NCBI GenBank assembly: GCA_009809945.1 | Contig: WTPW01000146.1 | Span: 47,708 to 111,707 of the forward strand | Origin: Gigaspora margarita | Taxonomy: Eukaryota > Glomeromycota > Glomeromycetes > Diversisporales > Gigasporaceae | Direction: 5' to 3' | DNA length: 64,000 nucleotides | Shown: positions 24,114 to 36,555 of the stretch, piece after piece | Position numbering within the stretch: position 1 is the stretch's first letter | Layout of the letters: the number at the start of each line of letters is the position of its first letter | Notes under the pieces: model-generated | Seen by the model: the letters and a program-made list of their open reading frames with translations, nothing else | Database searches by the model: none | What the model was told of the DNA's origin: nothing | Translations under genes and position numbers: made by a program

Positions 24114-25705
24114 CTACTCTCTCTGAATTTGAAATACTTCGTATTCATCTACACAAAAGTTAGATTGTTTACTTCTAATTGCTTTTTCATATGAATAAGT
24201 ATTATAACAACAATTATTAGTTCGATTACAATTATTTCCCACAAGAATGTCGCTACCGGCGCCAAAACGTGGTCCATAGCCAGATCCACAACAAACCGCA
24301 TGTGATGAATCTTTTACACGACTTAAAACAGAGGATTGAATACTGCCATTTTTCAATGAAAAAATAAAACTATCATTGCAATTTATCCAACCACTTGATT
24401 TAATCCATTGGATTGGATTATATCCACCAAGAATTTCATCAGTTCCATTAACCTTCATTACTACAACAGTGTTTGCTTGCCCATTACATAAAGTCCAAAA
24501 TGATTGAGCAGTAAAACCATCTCTTGTCCCACGAAGAAGTAACTTAAATTTATATGGATTATTATTTACAGAATATGTGTCAGTTTTCTTATCAACCCAT
24601 GATGCTATTTCTGCTGCATGAGTTTCATTGATAACTGTTGAAGGAAATGGTTCTGTTATTCTAGATGGTAACGCTTGTGATAAAATTTTACGAGGTGGAA
24701 GAATTGTTGATAATATTTGTCTATCTGGAACAATCAATTTTTGGAGCATATCATCCCAAAGATTTTCTTCAAGAATATTTCTATATGGTTTCACTTTGTC
24801 ATAAATATCTTTATTTGACATATGGAAATAACGGATAAGAGGTAAACAATTCCGTAAAATATTCTTTAAGGTCAAAAAGTTTTCATGGGACCAATTTTTT
24901 GTATCAGTCGGTAAATCTGTACTTTGAGCAATTCCCCATCTTATAACATCATCCCAGATTTTTCCTTCATCCAGCTGTAAATCATCTCGCTTAATAAGTG
25001 AAATTAGTGCATTTTCTGGAAGTGAGGTAAAATTTTCTGACTCAAAAATTTTATCTGGATACTTTGCCAAAATATCGTTGCTCCATTTTTGCAACTCTTG
25101 AAGGTTTTCATTTTGGAAACTCTTAAGATAAACATTTGCAAAATTTAAACGGAGCCAGTGTGCATTTTCTTTAATTAGTTGTGTTTCAAGGTGTTTTACC
25201 AATTCATCAAGACGAAATTCGGAAGCAACAAGGACGAGCTCAAAAATAAATGATGTGTCTTGATCTTTTTCTGACAAAACCACTCCACCGTAAATATATC
25301 TAATTAAATTATTAAGTTTAAAAAATCAAAATTAATTATCGCATACACATGATACATAAACTGAGTAACCGTCATATTAGCGAACTTGTAAATTTGTGCC
25401 TTTATAATAAGGGTTTAATTTACTGGCTCACCAAAATATCCAAAATATAAAAATTACTTAATAATTATTTCAAATATTTGAATAGAAACATGTTTTAAAT
25501 TAATCGTTTTAATGTTATTTTTATCTTTACTAATATTTGCTAATTCATTACGAAAATATAAAGATCTATATCTTAAAATATTAGTATGTGCATGGAATAT
25601 CTTATTATTGGGTGATTCTCCAACACTAATGATTACATTAAAATCTTCTTTATCATCAAGAAGTTCGAGGCAATCATTTGAAAGCTTTTCAAAAAATTTT
25701 GACAT
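24114..25705 (-). CDS. BTB-BACK-TLDc protein, copy E (beta), intact
   Basis: Spliced as 25705-25458 plus 25299-24114 (GT-AG, 158 nt intron), it gives 477 aa. The start MSKFFEKLSNDCLELLDDKE is chosen because all copies begin there. An upstream in-frame ATG is not conserved. Residues about 20-115 are BTB (DFNVIISVGESPNNKIFHAH, then KYIYGG across the splice). About 125-235 is BACK (ALISLIKRDDLQLDEGKIWD, beta-type RNCLPLIRYFHMSNKDIYDK). About 290-477 is TLDc (KFKLLLRGTRDGFTAQSFWT ... VDEYEVFQIQRE). BTB-BACK proteins usually bind cullin-3. TLDc domains bind V-ATPase or act in oxidative stress in other eukaryotes. A cytosolic adaptor role here is inference. Frame, splice sites and lack of stops suggest it is functional. 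It is the nearest copy to the segment duplicated at 46447-47433. Confidence 0.9.
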
Positions 25706-25790
25706 TTTTGAAATGATAGATGCAAACGACAGTACAGTTACACCATTTATATACAACTACTGTAACACAGCATTCTCAATTGAGTAATAA
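25706..25790 (-). promoter_or_regulatory. Conserved core upstream region of copy E
   Basis: Read on the minus strand, a perfect 10 bp palindrome CTCAATTGAG (25775-25784) is followed by GCTGTGTTACAGTAGTTGTA and an AT-rich TATATAAATG, about 45 nt from the ATG. Similar order and spacing occur before D, G, I and K: palindrome 70-95 nt from the ATG, TATA-like AAATA at 40-60 nt. The palindrome may be a factor site. That is inferred from conservation only. Confidence 0.5.
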
Positions 25791-25971
25791 AGGACCCCGA
25801 ACAATATATATATAGGTTATATTAGGTTTAATATAAAATTTTTATAAAATTTATCCAAAATTTGAAAAAATCTGCAATTCTGATTGGTTGAACCTTATTT
25901 GGGCCAATCAGAATTGCAGAAAAGTGGATAATGCATAAATATAACCTCTACTTGCATTGTTCAGGGTCCTA
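25791..25971. mobile_element. hAT-like MITE in copy E promoter
   Basis: A 181 bp element runs from AGGACCCCGAACAAT to ATTGTTCAGGGTCCT. The exact 8 bp repeat AGTAATAA flanks it (25783-25790 and 25972-25979). Near its centre is a second fold-back with 17 bp arms (TCTGCAATTCTGATTGG). It sits just beyond the CTCAATTGAG palindrome. Among other copies only the K fragment has it, at the same base (47214-47394). Confidence 0.9.
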
Positions 25972-25999
25972 GTAATAATAACTCATGCAGGGGATGTTA

Positions 26000-27879
26000 C
26001 ATTCCGAATCGGAATACTGGTCGGCTGGATCGGAACCGATCGATTTTGTCCAAGATTTTCACTATACTATATCATTCATAAGTAAAAAATGCCCAGCTAG
26101 ATAATTTTGCAATAGGACCTGCTAAGTGCCAGGACTATATACTGACCTAGATCGATGCATCCGACCCGGAATTTTGGTGACCCTCTGACATCGAAAAAAT
26201 AATAATCTCTCGGCCTGGGTTTTTATTATTCAAAAATAAAATTTTTTTAATCAAAACTTTATACTCATACAAATAACAAAAAAAAAAACATAAAAAATTT
26301 GAAATTATATTCATGAAATAGTTATATTAAAATGCTTAGATAATAATTCTTTTTTTTTTTAATATTAAAATGAATAAAATAAAATAAATAGCAAATTTAG
26401 ACTCGCACCAAATTAATACAAACTAATATATAGCTTAAGAATAATTGCAAATAATAGGTTATAGCTGTTTTCATAAATTCTGGGGCAACTATATATTGTC
26501 GATGATCGAATAGACAAGTATTGATGTCAGCCGACATTTTGATAACTTATCTTATTTCAACTTAGTAACTTATCGATTCGATTATCAGAAATTTTTAACC
26601 GTCCTAGAATTTATGAATCAACTGTATAATCACAAGATTATCTAGGTAGTATCCGGATACAAAAACTTTACAGCTGTTTTCATAATTTCTGAGACACCTA
26701 AATTTGCCGGCCGATCGAATAAGTTAGTGATTTCGGCATGATATAATAAAATTGATCTATATGTATATATATGTAATCTAAAATCAGGTACTAATATAAA
26801 TATTTTTTGTTGGCAATAATTGAAAAGCATATAGAAGTTTATCATTTCGAAAAATTGCAAAACATCCAGGTGTTGCCAGATATTCTATAAGCCGAGTTCT
26901 CAACATTTTCATAGATATGGATGTATTTAATGCTTCCGTTACTTTTAGGAAAACTACTTCTACTAACTTCAATGGTATATAATATTAATAAAAGGACAAT
27001 TAAACAGTATATGTATGAGTTACAGTTAGAGATGTAACTTTGGTACGATGTAAAATTAATCTTATAACAATTTGGAAGGTTAGATATCAGCTTGGATATA
27101 TGAATAAAAAAGTAATATTTCATAATATTTTATATATGTATATATTTTCATTTTACATATTTATACCCATTTAATTATATAGATTTTGAAACTTGTAAAA
27201 AAAAAAAAATTAAATTGGTGGAAATTATTTTACAAATGAAAATCTCAACTAGAGTTATATTTTTATGCCAGTAGTCAAATATTGATCAAATCTAACTTTT
27301 TAATATTAGCACCTATCCGTGAAATTCAATTATTATAAATGTTTAATTGATGACCGGAGTCCTCTTTATATTTCTTGTCAAGATTTATTTGTTGGCAATG
27401 ACAGTCTTTTACAGTCTTTTCCATAAATTTTTGTACAAATTAAACACACAAAAACATGTAGTCAAACAAATTTAATAATATTGAATGTGTTGATATTATA
27501 ATGATAATATTATCTGTAGAACAAGAATTAACATGTAACATAAAAATATATACAATCGAATCTCTTTATAACGAACTGGCAGTTCGAATAGTAAAACTTT
27601 TCAAAAATTTTTATAGAGTAATTAGCTATATTACTAAGTCGAACTCTACAACAAATTTTTTTTTTTATGCCATTAATAAAAAGGATCGTTATACCAAAAT
27701 TTGACTATATCTTTATATACCGATCATGCTTATTCGAATCAGCTGAAAAATCATCAAGCAAATTTTTATTAGGTGTTTCAGAGATTAAAAAATGCCGGAT
27801 AAAACCATTATAACTATATGCGATGTAGATTAAATGGCTGTAAGCAAAATGTTGCAAGAAAATGACTGTATTACAAAAT
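26000..27879. repeat. Array spacer, E to relic 3
   Basis: Shared spacer. It includes the GATCGGAACCGATCGATTTT block, the ATTCATGAAATAGTTAT block (26305) and TTTTCATAAATTCTGGGGCA. The ATAGAAGTTTATCATTTCG block is at 26831 and the ACAGTCTTTT repeats at about 27400. Short open frames here are not kept between units. No gene is seen. Confidence 0.65.
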
Positions 27880-28845
27880 TTGCAAAATGAATGAATATTT
27901 GTCTATTTGGAATAAGAAATTTTTGAAATTATCATTCCAAAGATTTTTTTTAAGAATGCTTTTATAGATTTCACTTGTCAAAATATATTCATTTGACATT
28001 TGAAAATAGCGAATAAGAGGCAAGCAATTTCTAAAGTATTCTAAGGTTAAAAATGTCACGAGACCAATCTTTAGTATTAGTCAGTAAATTTGTATTTTGA
28101 GCAATCCCCCAACTTAACGTCATGATCTCAATTTTCATTATTAATCTGTAAATTAACTCGTTTAATCGGTAAAATTAGTGACAAAATTTTCGACTAAAAA
28201 AAAAAAAGAAAAAAAAAAAAAAACTTATCTGGATATATGCTTTAGCGAAATACCGTTGTTCCAATTTTGTAACTTTTCATTTTGGAAGTTTTTATGATAA
28301 ACGTGAGCAAACTTTAAACGGAACAAATGTGCATTTTCTTTAATTAACTGTGCTTCAAGTGTTGCTAATTCATCAGATGAAGTTTGGAAGTAAAAAGGAT
28401 GAGGTCAAAAATAAATGATGCACTTTGATCTTTTTCTAACAAACCACCCCTCCGTAAATATATCTATTAAATTAGTAAGTTTAATAATTCAAATTAGCTC
28501 TCGCAAACACATGATGCAAAACTGAGTAACCATCATTTTAGTAATCCATAAGAATGTTAGTTTAAAATAGAGGTTAGTTTACTGCCTCACCAAAATATAA
28601 AACTTAACTAATAATTATTCCAAATTGTGGAATAAAAACATGGTTTTAATATTATTTTTATCCTTACTGATGTTTGCTAATTCATTACGAAAATACAAGG
28701 ATTTATATATTAAAATCTTAGTATATGCTTGGAATATCTTATTATTTGTGATCCTCCAATAATATTGATTATATTAAATCTTCTTTATTAATTAGAAGTT
28801 CAAGGTAATCATTTGAAAACTTTTCAAAAATCTTTGCCATTTTGT
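27880..28845 (-). pseudogene. BTB-BACK relic 3 (no TLDc)
   Basis: Exon 2-like sequence lies at about 27890-28455 and exon 1-like at about 28600-28845, both broken. An A-rich run (about 28195-28225) interrupts the BACK part. It is the counterpart of the relics in the other alpha units. Confidence 0.8.
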
Positions 28846-28849
28846 AATT

Positions 28850-30310
28850 GATTTCATTATGAAGTTACACTATTTATACAACATCTCAGTAGCATCGAGA
28901 TTATATAATAATAACCAAGCATTACAAAAATTCGATTATACTATAACGATAACCTGTAATTATTCTATGGATTTGATAACAATCTGTGAAACTATTTTAA
29001 TGCTAAAGATATTATGCATTATATTTAAACTTTTCATTCTTTTATTTTATCACATTTATATTCTGAAAATAATATTTGCCTGAAGACTTTGAATATGCCA
29101 ATAAGAATTTAAATATTTTAATTTTCTTTATATTAGACCTTTAATTAATTTTGTTATTTTGAATGTTACTACTGTATAAATATTTTCAACTAAATTGTTA
29201 TTTTGATATCTACGAAATGTGATTGATTCTTAAATCAAAATTTGCTTTCTTTATAGTTACAAGAACTTTGAGTACTAATTAACTTATAGTTATATGGGAT
29301 TTTTACTCGGAAAATGAACTTCCGAAACTACGTAGATTTTATTAATAAAATTTAAATTTATTAACTTCCAATTGATCCAATTTTAATAAAGTTTTTTTTT
29401 ATTTTGTAGAGTTCATTAAGTTTTTAAAATTAAAAAGTCCTTTGTTTTTACAAGAATTTAATTATACTTACTTATTTATCACCTTTGCTCTAACAATAAG
29501 AATTTTAATTAATTGACTTTACTTATTATCTTTGTGGTAACTGAGAAATTAATTACTTTTGACCTTGGTATTTTTATATAAGCCATAAAATTTTATTAAT
29601 ATGCCCTTTTTTATTTCAAATTAATTATGTGAATGCTATTTAGAAATTTTTTAAAATTTTAGTACTTTTAATTTACAGTTCCCTTCCCGTAATACAGTTG
29701 AACCTCTCCAATCCGGTATGCATGGTGGGCAAATTTTGTACAGTTGAACCTCACAAATCCGGTATACATTGTGGACAAATTTATATCAGTATTGAGAGGT
29801 TATCGGATTTGAAATCATTATAAACTATTGATTTATATAGCAGAAACGGACTTGGTAGATTAATTTTTATCAGATTTGACAGGTTATCGGTGTATCAGTA
29901 TTGAGAGAAGAACGAACACTGGAAGATAACCAAAATGCTGGTTCCGGCGGTCTTCTGCCGGATTGAGCCTGAAGTCTGGTGATGATAGGAGTAATAATTG
30001 TGCTCAGTTATCAGATTTGAAATCAATATAAATTATTAGATTTATATAGCAGAAACGGACTTGGTAGATTAATTTTTTATCAGATTTGACAGGTTATCGG
30101 TTTTGGGAGGTTCAACTGTATTTCTAATTAAAATTTTACTGATGACGCCATTATAAAAATATCATCAGAGATGTTCACGGGCGAACATTAGGGGCCGAGG
30201 AATATAAAAATCTTTAACGATTATTGTTGGTAATCATTAGTACATTTTTTAATAAAGTATTATAGTATTAGGGGAATTGTGTATTTATTGAATAAACTAT
30301 TTCTTGAATA
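28850..30310. repeat. Alpha-unit spacer, relic 3 to copy G
   Basis: Shared with 20220-21340 and 44400-45520, plus a pogo-like element at 29695-30118 that the others lack. No gene is seen. Confidence 0.7.
29695..30118. mobile_element. Pogo/Tigger-like MITE, TA target
   Basis: A 424 bp element begins CAGTTGAACCTCTCCAATCC and ends GGGAGGTTCAACTG. TA lies on both sides (29693-29694 and 30119-30120). Sister units read CGTAATATTTCTAATTAAA with a single TA, so the site is exact. CAGT..AACCTC ends with TA duplication are typical of pogo-class Tc1/mariner elements. The left terminus is present twice (again at 29742), and GGTTATCGG words repeat inside. No transposase is present. Confidence 0.9.
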
Positions 30311-30313
30311 TCT

Positions 30314-31903
30314 CTACTCTATCAGAATTTGAAATACTTCGTATTCCTCTACACAAAATATAGAGTTGCCACTTTGGTTTCTAATTGCTTTTTCATATGA
30401 ATAATGATAACAAGAACATCTATTAACTTGATTAGAATTATTTCCCATCCAAATGTCATGACCATCGCCAAAAGATGGCCCACGGTCAGATCCACAATAA
30501 ACCGCACGTGATGGATCTTTTACACGACTTAAAATAGAGGATTGAATAGTGCCATTTTTCAATGAAAAAATAAAACAATCACTGCAACTAAGATACCCAT
30601 TAACTGAACAATCCCATTGAATTGGATTATATCCACCAAGAATTTCATCAGTGCCATTAACTTTCATTATTACAACAGTGTTTGCTTGCCCATTACATAA
30701 ATTCCAAAATGATTGAGCAGTAAAACCATCTCTTGTCCCACGAAGAAGTAATTTAAATTTATATGGATTATTAGTTACAGAATATGTGTCAGTTTTCTTA
30801 TCAAACCATGATGCTATTTCTGCTGCATGATCTTCATTGATAACTGTTGAAGGAAATGGTTCTGTTATTCTAGATGGTAACGCTGGTGTTAAAATTTTAC
30901 GAGGTGGAAGAATTGTTGATAATATTTGTCTATCTGGAATAAGAAATATTTGGAATATATCTTTAAAAAGATTTTCTTCAAGAATATTTTTATATGGGTA
31001 CACTTTGTCAAAAATATCTTCATATGACATTTGGAAATAGCGAATAAAAGGCAAACAATTCTGCAAAGTAGTCTTTAAGGTTAAAAAGTTTTCTTGTGAC
31101 CAATCTTTAGTATCAGTTGGTAAGTCTGTGTTTTGAGCAATTCCCCATTTTATAATCTGGTCCCAAATTTTTCCTTCATCCATCTGTAAATCTTCTCGCT
31201 TGATAAGTGAAATTAATGCATTTTCTGGAAGAGAGGTAAAATTTTCTGACGCAAAAATTTTATCTGGATACTTTGCCAAAATATCGTTGCTCCATTTTTG
31301 CAATTCTTGAAGGTTTTCATTTTGGAAACTCTTAAGATAAACGTTTGCAAAATTTAAACGGAGCCAGTGTGCATTTTCTTTAATTAACTGTGTTTCAAGG
31401 TGTTTTACCAACTCATCAAGACGAAATTCAGAAGCAACAAGGACGAGCTCAAAAATAAATGATGCGTCTTGATCTTTTTCTGACAAAACCATTGCTCCGT
31501 AAATATATCTATTAAATTATTAAGTTTGATAATTCAAAATTAGTTCTCACATACATATGATACATAAACTGAGTAAACGCATATTAGTGGACTTGTTAAT
31601 TTTGAGCCTTTAAAATAAAGGTTTAATTTACTGGCTCACCAAATATAAAAATTACCTAATAATTATTTCAAATTGTTGAATAGAAACATGTTTTAAATTG
31701 ATCGTTTTAATGTTATTTTTATCTTTACTAATATTTGCTAATTCATTACGAAAATATAAAGATCTGTATCTTAAAATATTAGTATGTGCTTGGAATATCT
31801 TATTATTGGGTGATTCTCCAACATTAATGATTACATTAAAATCTTCTTTATCATCAAGAAGTTCGAGACAATCATTTGAAAGCTTTTCAAAAAACTTTGC
31901 CAT
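30314..31903 (-). CDS. BTB-BACK-TLDc protein, copy G (alpha), intact
   Basis: Spliced as 31903-31656 plus 31508-30314 (GT-AG, 147 nt intron), it gives 480 aa from MAKFFEKLSNDCLELLDDKE. BTB is at residues about 20-115 (the splice falls inside the Arg codon of RYIYGA). BACK is about 125-235, with alpha-type LQNCLPFIRYFQMSYEDIFD. TLDc is about 290-480. The C-terminal variable part reads WDCSVNGYLSCSDCFIF and GSDRGPSFGDGHDIWMGNNS. The end is FQILIE instead of the usual FQIQRE. All splice sites and the frame are sound. The presumed role is a BTB-BACK adaptor with a TLDc interaction domain, by family only. The BTB half is nearly identical to copies E, I and K while the TLDc end differs strongly. 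Confidence 0.9.
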
Positions 31904-31990
31904 TTTTGAAATGATAGAGAGGTGCAAATAAGTTACACTATTTATGTACAACTACTGTAATACAGTGATTATCGCATTCTTAATTGAGTA
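31904..31990 (-). promoter_or_regulatory. Conserved core upstream region of copy G
   Basis: A TATA-like ATAAATAG on the minus strand lies near 31939, about 35-40 nt before the ATG. The ACTGTAATACAGTGATT block follows. The palindrome seen in D, E, I and K is altered by one base here (CTTAATTGAG, about 31979-31988). Confidence 0.45.
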
Positions 31991-33649
31991 ATAACCCATA
32001 AGGGAGGTCATAAATTCCGAGTCGTAAAACTCGTCGGCTGGTTCGGAACCGATTAGCAAAAATTTTACTAATGAAATCAAATTCATTCATTAAGTAAAAA
32101 ATGACCAGCTGATAATTTTTGTTATAATGCCTGCGACGAATCTGACCCGGAATTTTGGTGACCCTCCTGCAAAAAAATGATGTGACATCGGCAAAAAAAA
32201 AAAAATCCCGGCTTTGGTTTTTATTAACATTTTTTAAAAACTTTATAGCCATACAATTTACATAAACAAAATGAAATTATATTCATAAAATAGTTATATT
32301 AAAATGCTTAGATAATGATTATTTTTTTTATACCAAAACGGATAAAAAATAGTAAATTTAAATAGTTATTGCAGACACTTATAGTGATTTCGGTATAATA
32401 TACTGATATATTCAGAAAAATTGATATATATATGTAATTTAAAATCAGGTACTAATATAAATATTTTCGTTGGCGAAACATAAAGAAGTTTATCATTTCG
32501 AAAACTGCAAACATTCAGGTGTTACCAGATCTTCTATAAGCCGAGTTCTCAACCATTTTCATAGATATGGATATATTGAATCCTTCCGTTACTTTTAGGA
32601 AAAACTACATCAACTAATTTGAATGAAATAAAATATTAATAAAAAAACAACCAGACTAATATATGTATGAGTTACAGTTAGAGATGTAATTTTGGTTAGA
32701 TGTAAAATTAATCTTATAACAAGTAATATTTTATATACGTATATATTTTATATTTTAAATATTAATTGCCTATTTTAATTATAATGATTTTGAAACTTGC
32801 AAAAGAAAAACAATTAAGTTGGTGAAAATTATTTTACAAATGAGAATCTCAACTTGAGTTATAATTTTATGCAAATATTGACCAAATCTAACTTTTTAAT
32901 ATTAACACCTATTTGTGTAATACATTTATTATAAACCTCTTTATATTTCTTGTCAAGATTTATTAGTTTGCACTAACAGTCTTTTCCAGTCTATTCCAGT
33001 GTTGGCACTTGGTATATGTCCATATTTTTTAAAAAATTTGGACTATGTCCAAACCTATATGTCCATGTCCATAAATTACTATGTCCATATTTGTCCATAT
33101 TATTTTTAATATGTCCATATTGGCCAACACTAGTCTATTCATAAATTTTTGTACAAACTAAACACAAAAACATGTTATCAAACGAAATTTAATATTATTG
33201 AACGTAATACATTATAATGATAAAATTTTCTGTAGAACAAGAAGAATTAACATGTAATATAAAAATATATACAATCGACTCTTTTTTATAACGAACTGGC
33301 AGTTCGAATAGTAAAGAATTTTCGAAAATTTTTATAGAATAATTAGTTATGTTACTAAATCGAACTCTACAACAAATTTTTTTTTTTTTTTTTNAAAAAA
33401 AAAAAAAAAATAGTCATTAATAAAAAGGTTCGTTATACCCAAATTTGATTATGATCATGCCTATTCGAATAAGCTGAAAATCATCCAGCAAATGTTTATC
33501 AGGTGTTTAGAGATTATGAAACGGCTGTGAATATATTAAAAAATGCCGGATCAAATCATTACCTGCAACTATTCTTAACCCTATATGATGTAGACTAAAC
33601 AGCTGTAAGCAAATGTTGTTGCAAGGAAATGAGTGTATACCAAATTTTA
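31991..33649. repeat. Array spacer, G to relic 4
   Basis: Shared spacer with the same block order as 26000-27879. A T run and an A run meet at a single N (33394), where assembly or read quality fails in a palindromic homopolymer. A hAT-like MITE sits at 32997-33132. No gene is seen. Confidence 0.65.
32997..33132. mobile_element. Short hAT-like MITE (CAGTGTTGGC type)
   Basis: A 136 bp element begins CAGTGTTGGCACTTGG and ends ATTGGCCAACACTA. The exact 8 bp repeat GTCTATTC flanks it (32989-32996 and 33133-33140). The interior is dominated by the word ATGTCCATA in several copies. CAGTGTTGGC is a common hAT terminus. Confidence 0.9.
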
Positions 33650-35100
33650 CAAAGTGAATTATTTGGAATAAAAAATTTTGGAATTATTATTCCAAAGATT
33701 TTTTTCAAGAAAGTTTTTAAATGATTTCAATATGTTAAAATATCTTCATTTGACATTTGAAAATAGCGAATAAAAAGCAAGCAACTCCTAAAGTAGTCAA
33801 GGTTAAAAATGTTATGAGACCAATCTTTAGTAGCAATAGTAATTTTGTATTTTGGGCAATTTCCCAAATTAAGTAATGATCTCAATTTTCCTTTATCCAT
33901 CTGCAAATCAACTCGCTTAATAGGTAAAATTAGGGCATTTCTGGAAGAGAGACAAAATCTTCGGACTAAAACAAAAATCTTATCTGGATATATGCTTTAT
34001 CGAAATACCGATGTTCCATTTTTGCAACTTTTAATTTTGGAAATTGTTATGATAAACGTGAGCAAAATTTAAACAAAGCAAATGTGCATTTTCTTAATTA
34101 ACTATGCTTCAATGTGTTTTGCTAATTCATCAGATGATGTTTAGAAGTAAAAAGGATGAGATCACAAATAAATAATTCACCTTGATCTTTTTCTAACAAA
34201 CCACTCCATAAATATATCTATTCAATTAGTAAGTTTAATAATTCAAATTAGCTCTCGCATATACATGATACATAAACTGAATAACCATCATTTTAGTGAA
34301 TCTATGAGAATGTTACTTTAAAATAAAGGTTTAATTTACTGGCTCACCAAAATATAAAACTTAACCAATTATTCCAAATTGTTGAATAGAAGCATAATTT
34401 AAATCAATCGGTTTACTATTATTTTTATCTTTACTAATATTTGCTAATTCATTACTAAAATACAAGTGTCTATATATCTTAAAATCTTAGTATATGCTAA
34501 CCCTATGCGTTGACGTTAGTCACGCTAGGGTGAGGATCACCCGATTGTGGCTTATATGATGGAAGTATAGGTTTGCATGAGATTGCATGTGAAAGAGATT
34601 ATAAGATGCATGCAGTGGCATGCAATAATTATTATAAATGCATGTTAGCGTAAATTGGAAAAGTTTGCTTTTTTACTTCGCTTGTAGTGTTCACTTGTTC
34701 TCTTCGCTGCCCGATTTCAATTTGGCTTCTTCGTGTTAGACCCACCCGTCCACCCCCACTCACCTATTGCTATGCTTGTTGGCAAAACTAAAAATCTTCA
34801 AAATCCCACCCAAACCCAAATCCCAATTGGATAAACCCAAATCCCAAACTGGACAAATCCCAAACCCAAATCCCAAATCCCAAACCCAAATCCCAAATCC
34901 CAAACTCATCCCAAATCCCAAACTCATCCCAAATCCCAATCTCATCCCAAATCCCAAATCCCAAATCAAATCCCAAATCCCAAATCCCAATCCCAAATCC
35001 CAATCCCAAATCCCAATCCCAAATCTTGTCTTTGGAATCTGGAGATTCCCAAAGAAAAACTTTTTTCTTTACTAACAAACCTTCTTTCAACTTCTAAATC

Positions 35101-35329
35101 AAGTTGTAGAGAAGTATCTTGCGATCAGAATGACAGTTAAAACGTTAAAATTGGCCTAGTGGATCGCAAGATATAAGTATTTTAGTCTTCATGCTATAAA
35201 TTTTCTTTTTTATATAAATAAAGAAGAAAACATATAGTCGCTAAGACTAAAATACTTATATCTTGCAATCCACTAGGCCAATTTTAACATTTTAACTGTC
35301 ATTCTGATCGCAAGACTCCTCTACAACTT
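35101..35329. mobile_element. MITE with ~88 bp inverted arms
   Basis: Arms 35101-35190 and 35240-35329 are inverted repeats with only a few mismatches (start AAGTTGTAGAG, core TTGCGATCAGAATGACAGTT). About 50 bp of loop separates them. It lies in the middle of the fold-back element. The target duplication is not clear. Confidence 0.8.
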
Positions 35330-35473
35330 TACTTAGGTAAGTGCAGTAAATTACATGATTAAGATTTACATAGGTCATGACCCCCTAGTGATAGGACTAT
35401 TGACCAATCAAATTTTATAAAATTTAAAAAAAAACTCAAAAACGTATTTGACCTGAAAAAAAGCTACCCCACA

Positions 35474-35830
35474 ATCGACAAAAGTCGCTACATAATAAAG
35501 TCTAAATTTTACTAAGTAAACCGATTAAAATCGCCTAAGTAAACTTATTCAGAAGGTCAAAATACACGTTCTACAGAATTTTGATAAGTATTAGAGAATT
35601 TTTTATTAATTGACTTTTGATTTTTACGTTCGACGGAAAAATTAAAATTTTTTAAAAAAATATATTCGACGAACGTAAAAATTAAAAGTTAAATAATAAA
35701 AAAGTCTTCAAATTTAATAAACATTTCAGAGTATGTGTATTTTGGTCATCCAAATAGGTTTACTTAATCGATAATTATCGATTAACATAGTAGAATTTAG
35801 ACTTTACTATGTAGCAACTATCTGCGATTA
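35474..35830. mobile_element. Palindromic MITE, family also at 40969
   Basis: The element is almost wholly self-complementary. Outer arms carry CTACATAATAAAGTCTAAA and, inverted, GACTTTACTATGTAGCAACT. The inner core is TTTTTACGTTCGAC / GACGAACGTAAAAA. The same order, with the same arms and core, is at 40969-41306. A palindrome of this length should form a stable hairpin RNA if transcribed. Confidence 0.85.
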
Positions 35831-36370
35831 ACTAAAAATCGATTTACTTCAATATTATTGGCTATTTATACTATATATTATATATATTTATAGGACGTGA
35901 TAGATGGGGGACCCCCCCCCCAGAAAATTACATGATTTACTGCACTTCCCTTAGAAGTTAAAAAAGAGATTTGTTTAGTAAAGAAAAAGGTTGTTCTTTA
36001 GAAAACTCCAGATTCCAAAGGTTTGGAATTTTGATTTGGGATTTGGGTTTGGGTTTGGGATTTGGGTTTGGGATTTGGATTGGGTTTGGGATTTGGGATG
36101 AGTTTGGGATTTGGGATGAGTTTGGGATTTGGGATGAGTTTGGGATTTGGGATTTGGGATTGGGATTTGTCCAGTTTTGCCATATGGGATTTTTAAATAT
36201 AGGTGGACAAACCTATTTGTCCAGGTTTGTCCATAGCCCAATCCCAAATCCCATAGGTTTTGCCAACAAGTATACCTATTGCACCTTATGCCCTGTCCAT
36301 TATCATGAGTAACGAGGGGAATACGTTAAACCCTAACGTAGGCCCAAAATAGGAAAAAAAAAATTTTTCT

Positions 36371-36555
36371 GAAATTAGAAGGCGCCATACCATAGCGTTG
36401 GCTCGTACTTTCGATCCTCATTCCTGATTCTTGAAAGTAGAAGGCGCCATACCATAGCGTTTGCTCGTACTTTCAATCTTCATTATGAAAAAAAAAAGAG
36501 AGAAGAGTTTTTTGAAAGTAGAAGGCGCCACACCATAGCGTTGGCTCGTACTTTC
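36371..36555. repeat. Three hairpin repeats
   Basis: Three units start at 36371, 36433 and 36514. Each holds GAAGGCGCCATACCATAGCG (one reads CACACC), then GCTCGTACTTTC. In the last two the outer words GAAAGTA and TACTTTC pair, giving a 42 nt stem-loop unit. Spacing is 62 and 81 bp. Function is unknown. They may be subterminal repeats of the outer element. Confidence 0.75.

Larger units (their letters stand above)
34771..36274. mobile_element. Fold-back hAT-like element with CCCAAAT arrays
   Basis: The left end TATGCTTGTTGGCAAAAC and the right end GTTTTGCCAACAAGTATA are inverted repeats. The exact 8 bp repeat CCTATTGC flanks the element (34763-34770 and 36275-36282). Inside each end is a long array of CCCAAATC-type heptamers (about 34800-35030) or its inverse GGGATTTGG (about 36035-36175). 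The arms go on pairing through the TTCCCAAAG/CTTTGG region. Simple subterminal repeats of this kind are common transposase-binding sites in hAT elements. Open frames over the array are by-products of the repeat. No transposase is present. Confidence 0.88.

Noticed and set aside
34760-36312. Long Gly/Trp/Asp-rich or Pro/Asn/Ser-rich frames
   Set aside because: They are by-products of the CCCAAAT/GGGATTTGG arrays, open in several frames on both strands, inside a transposon arm.
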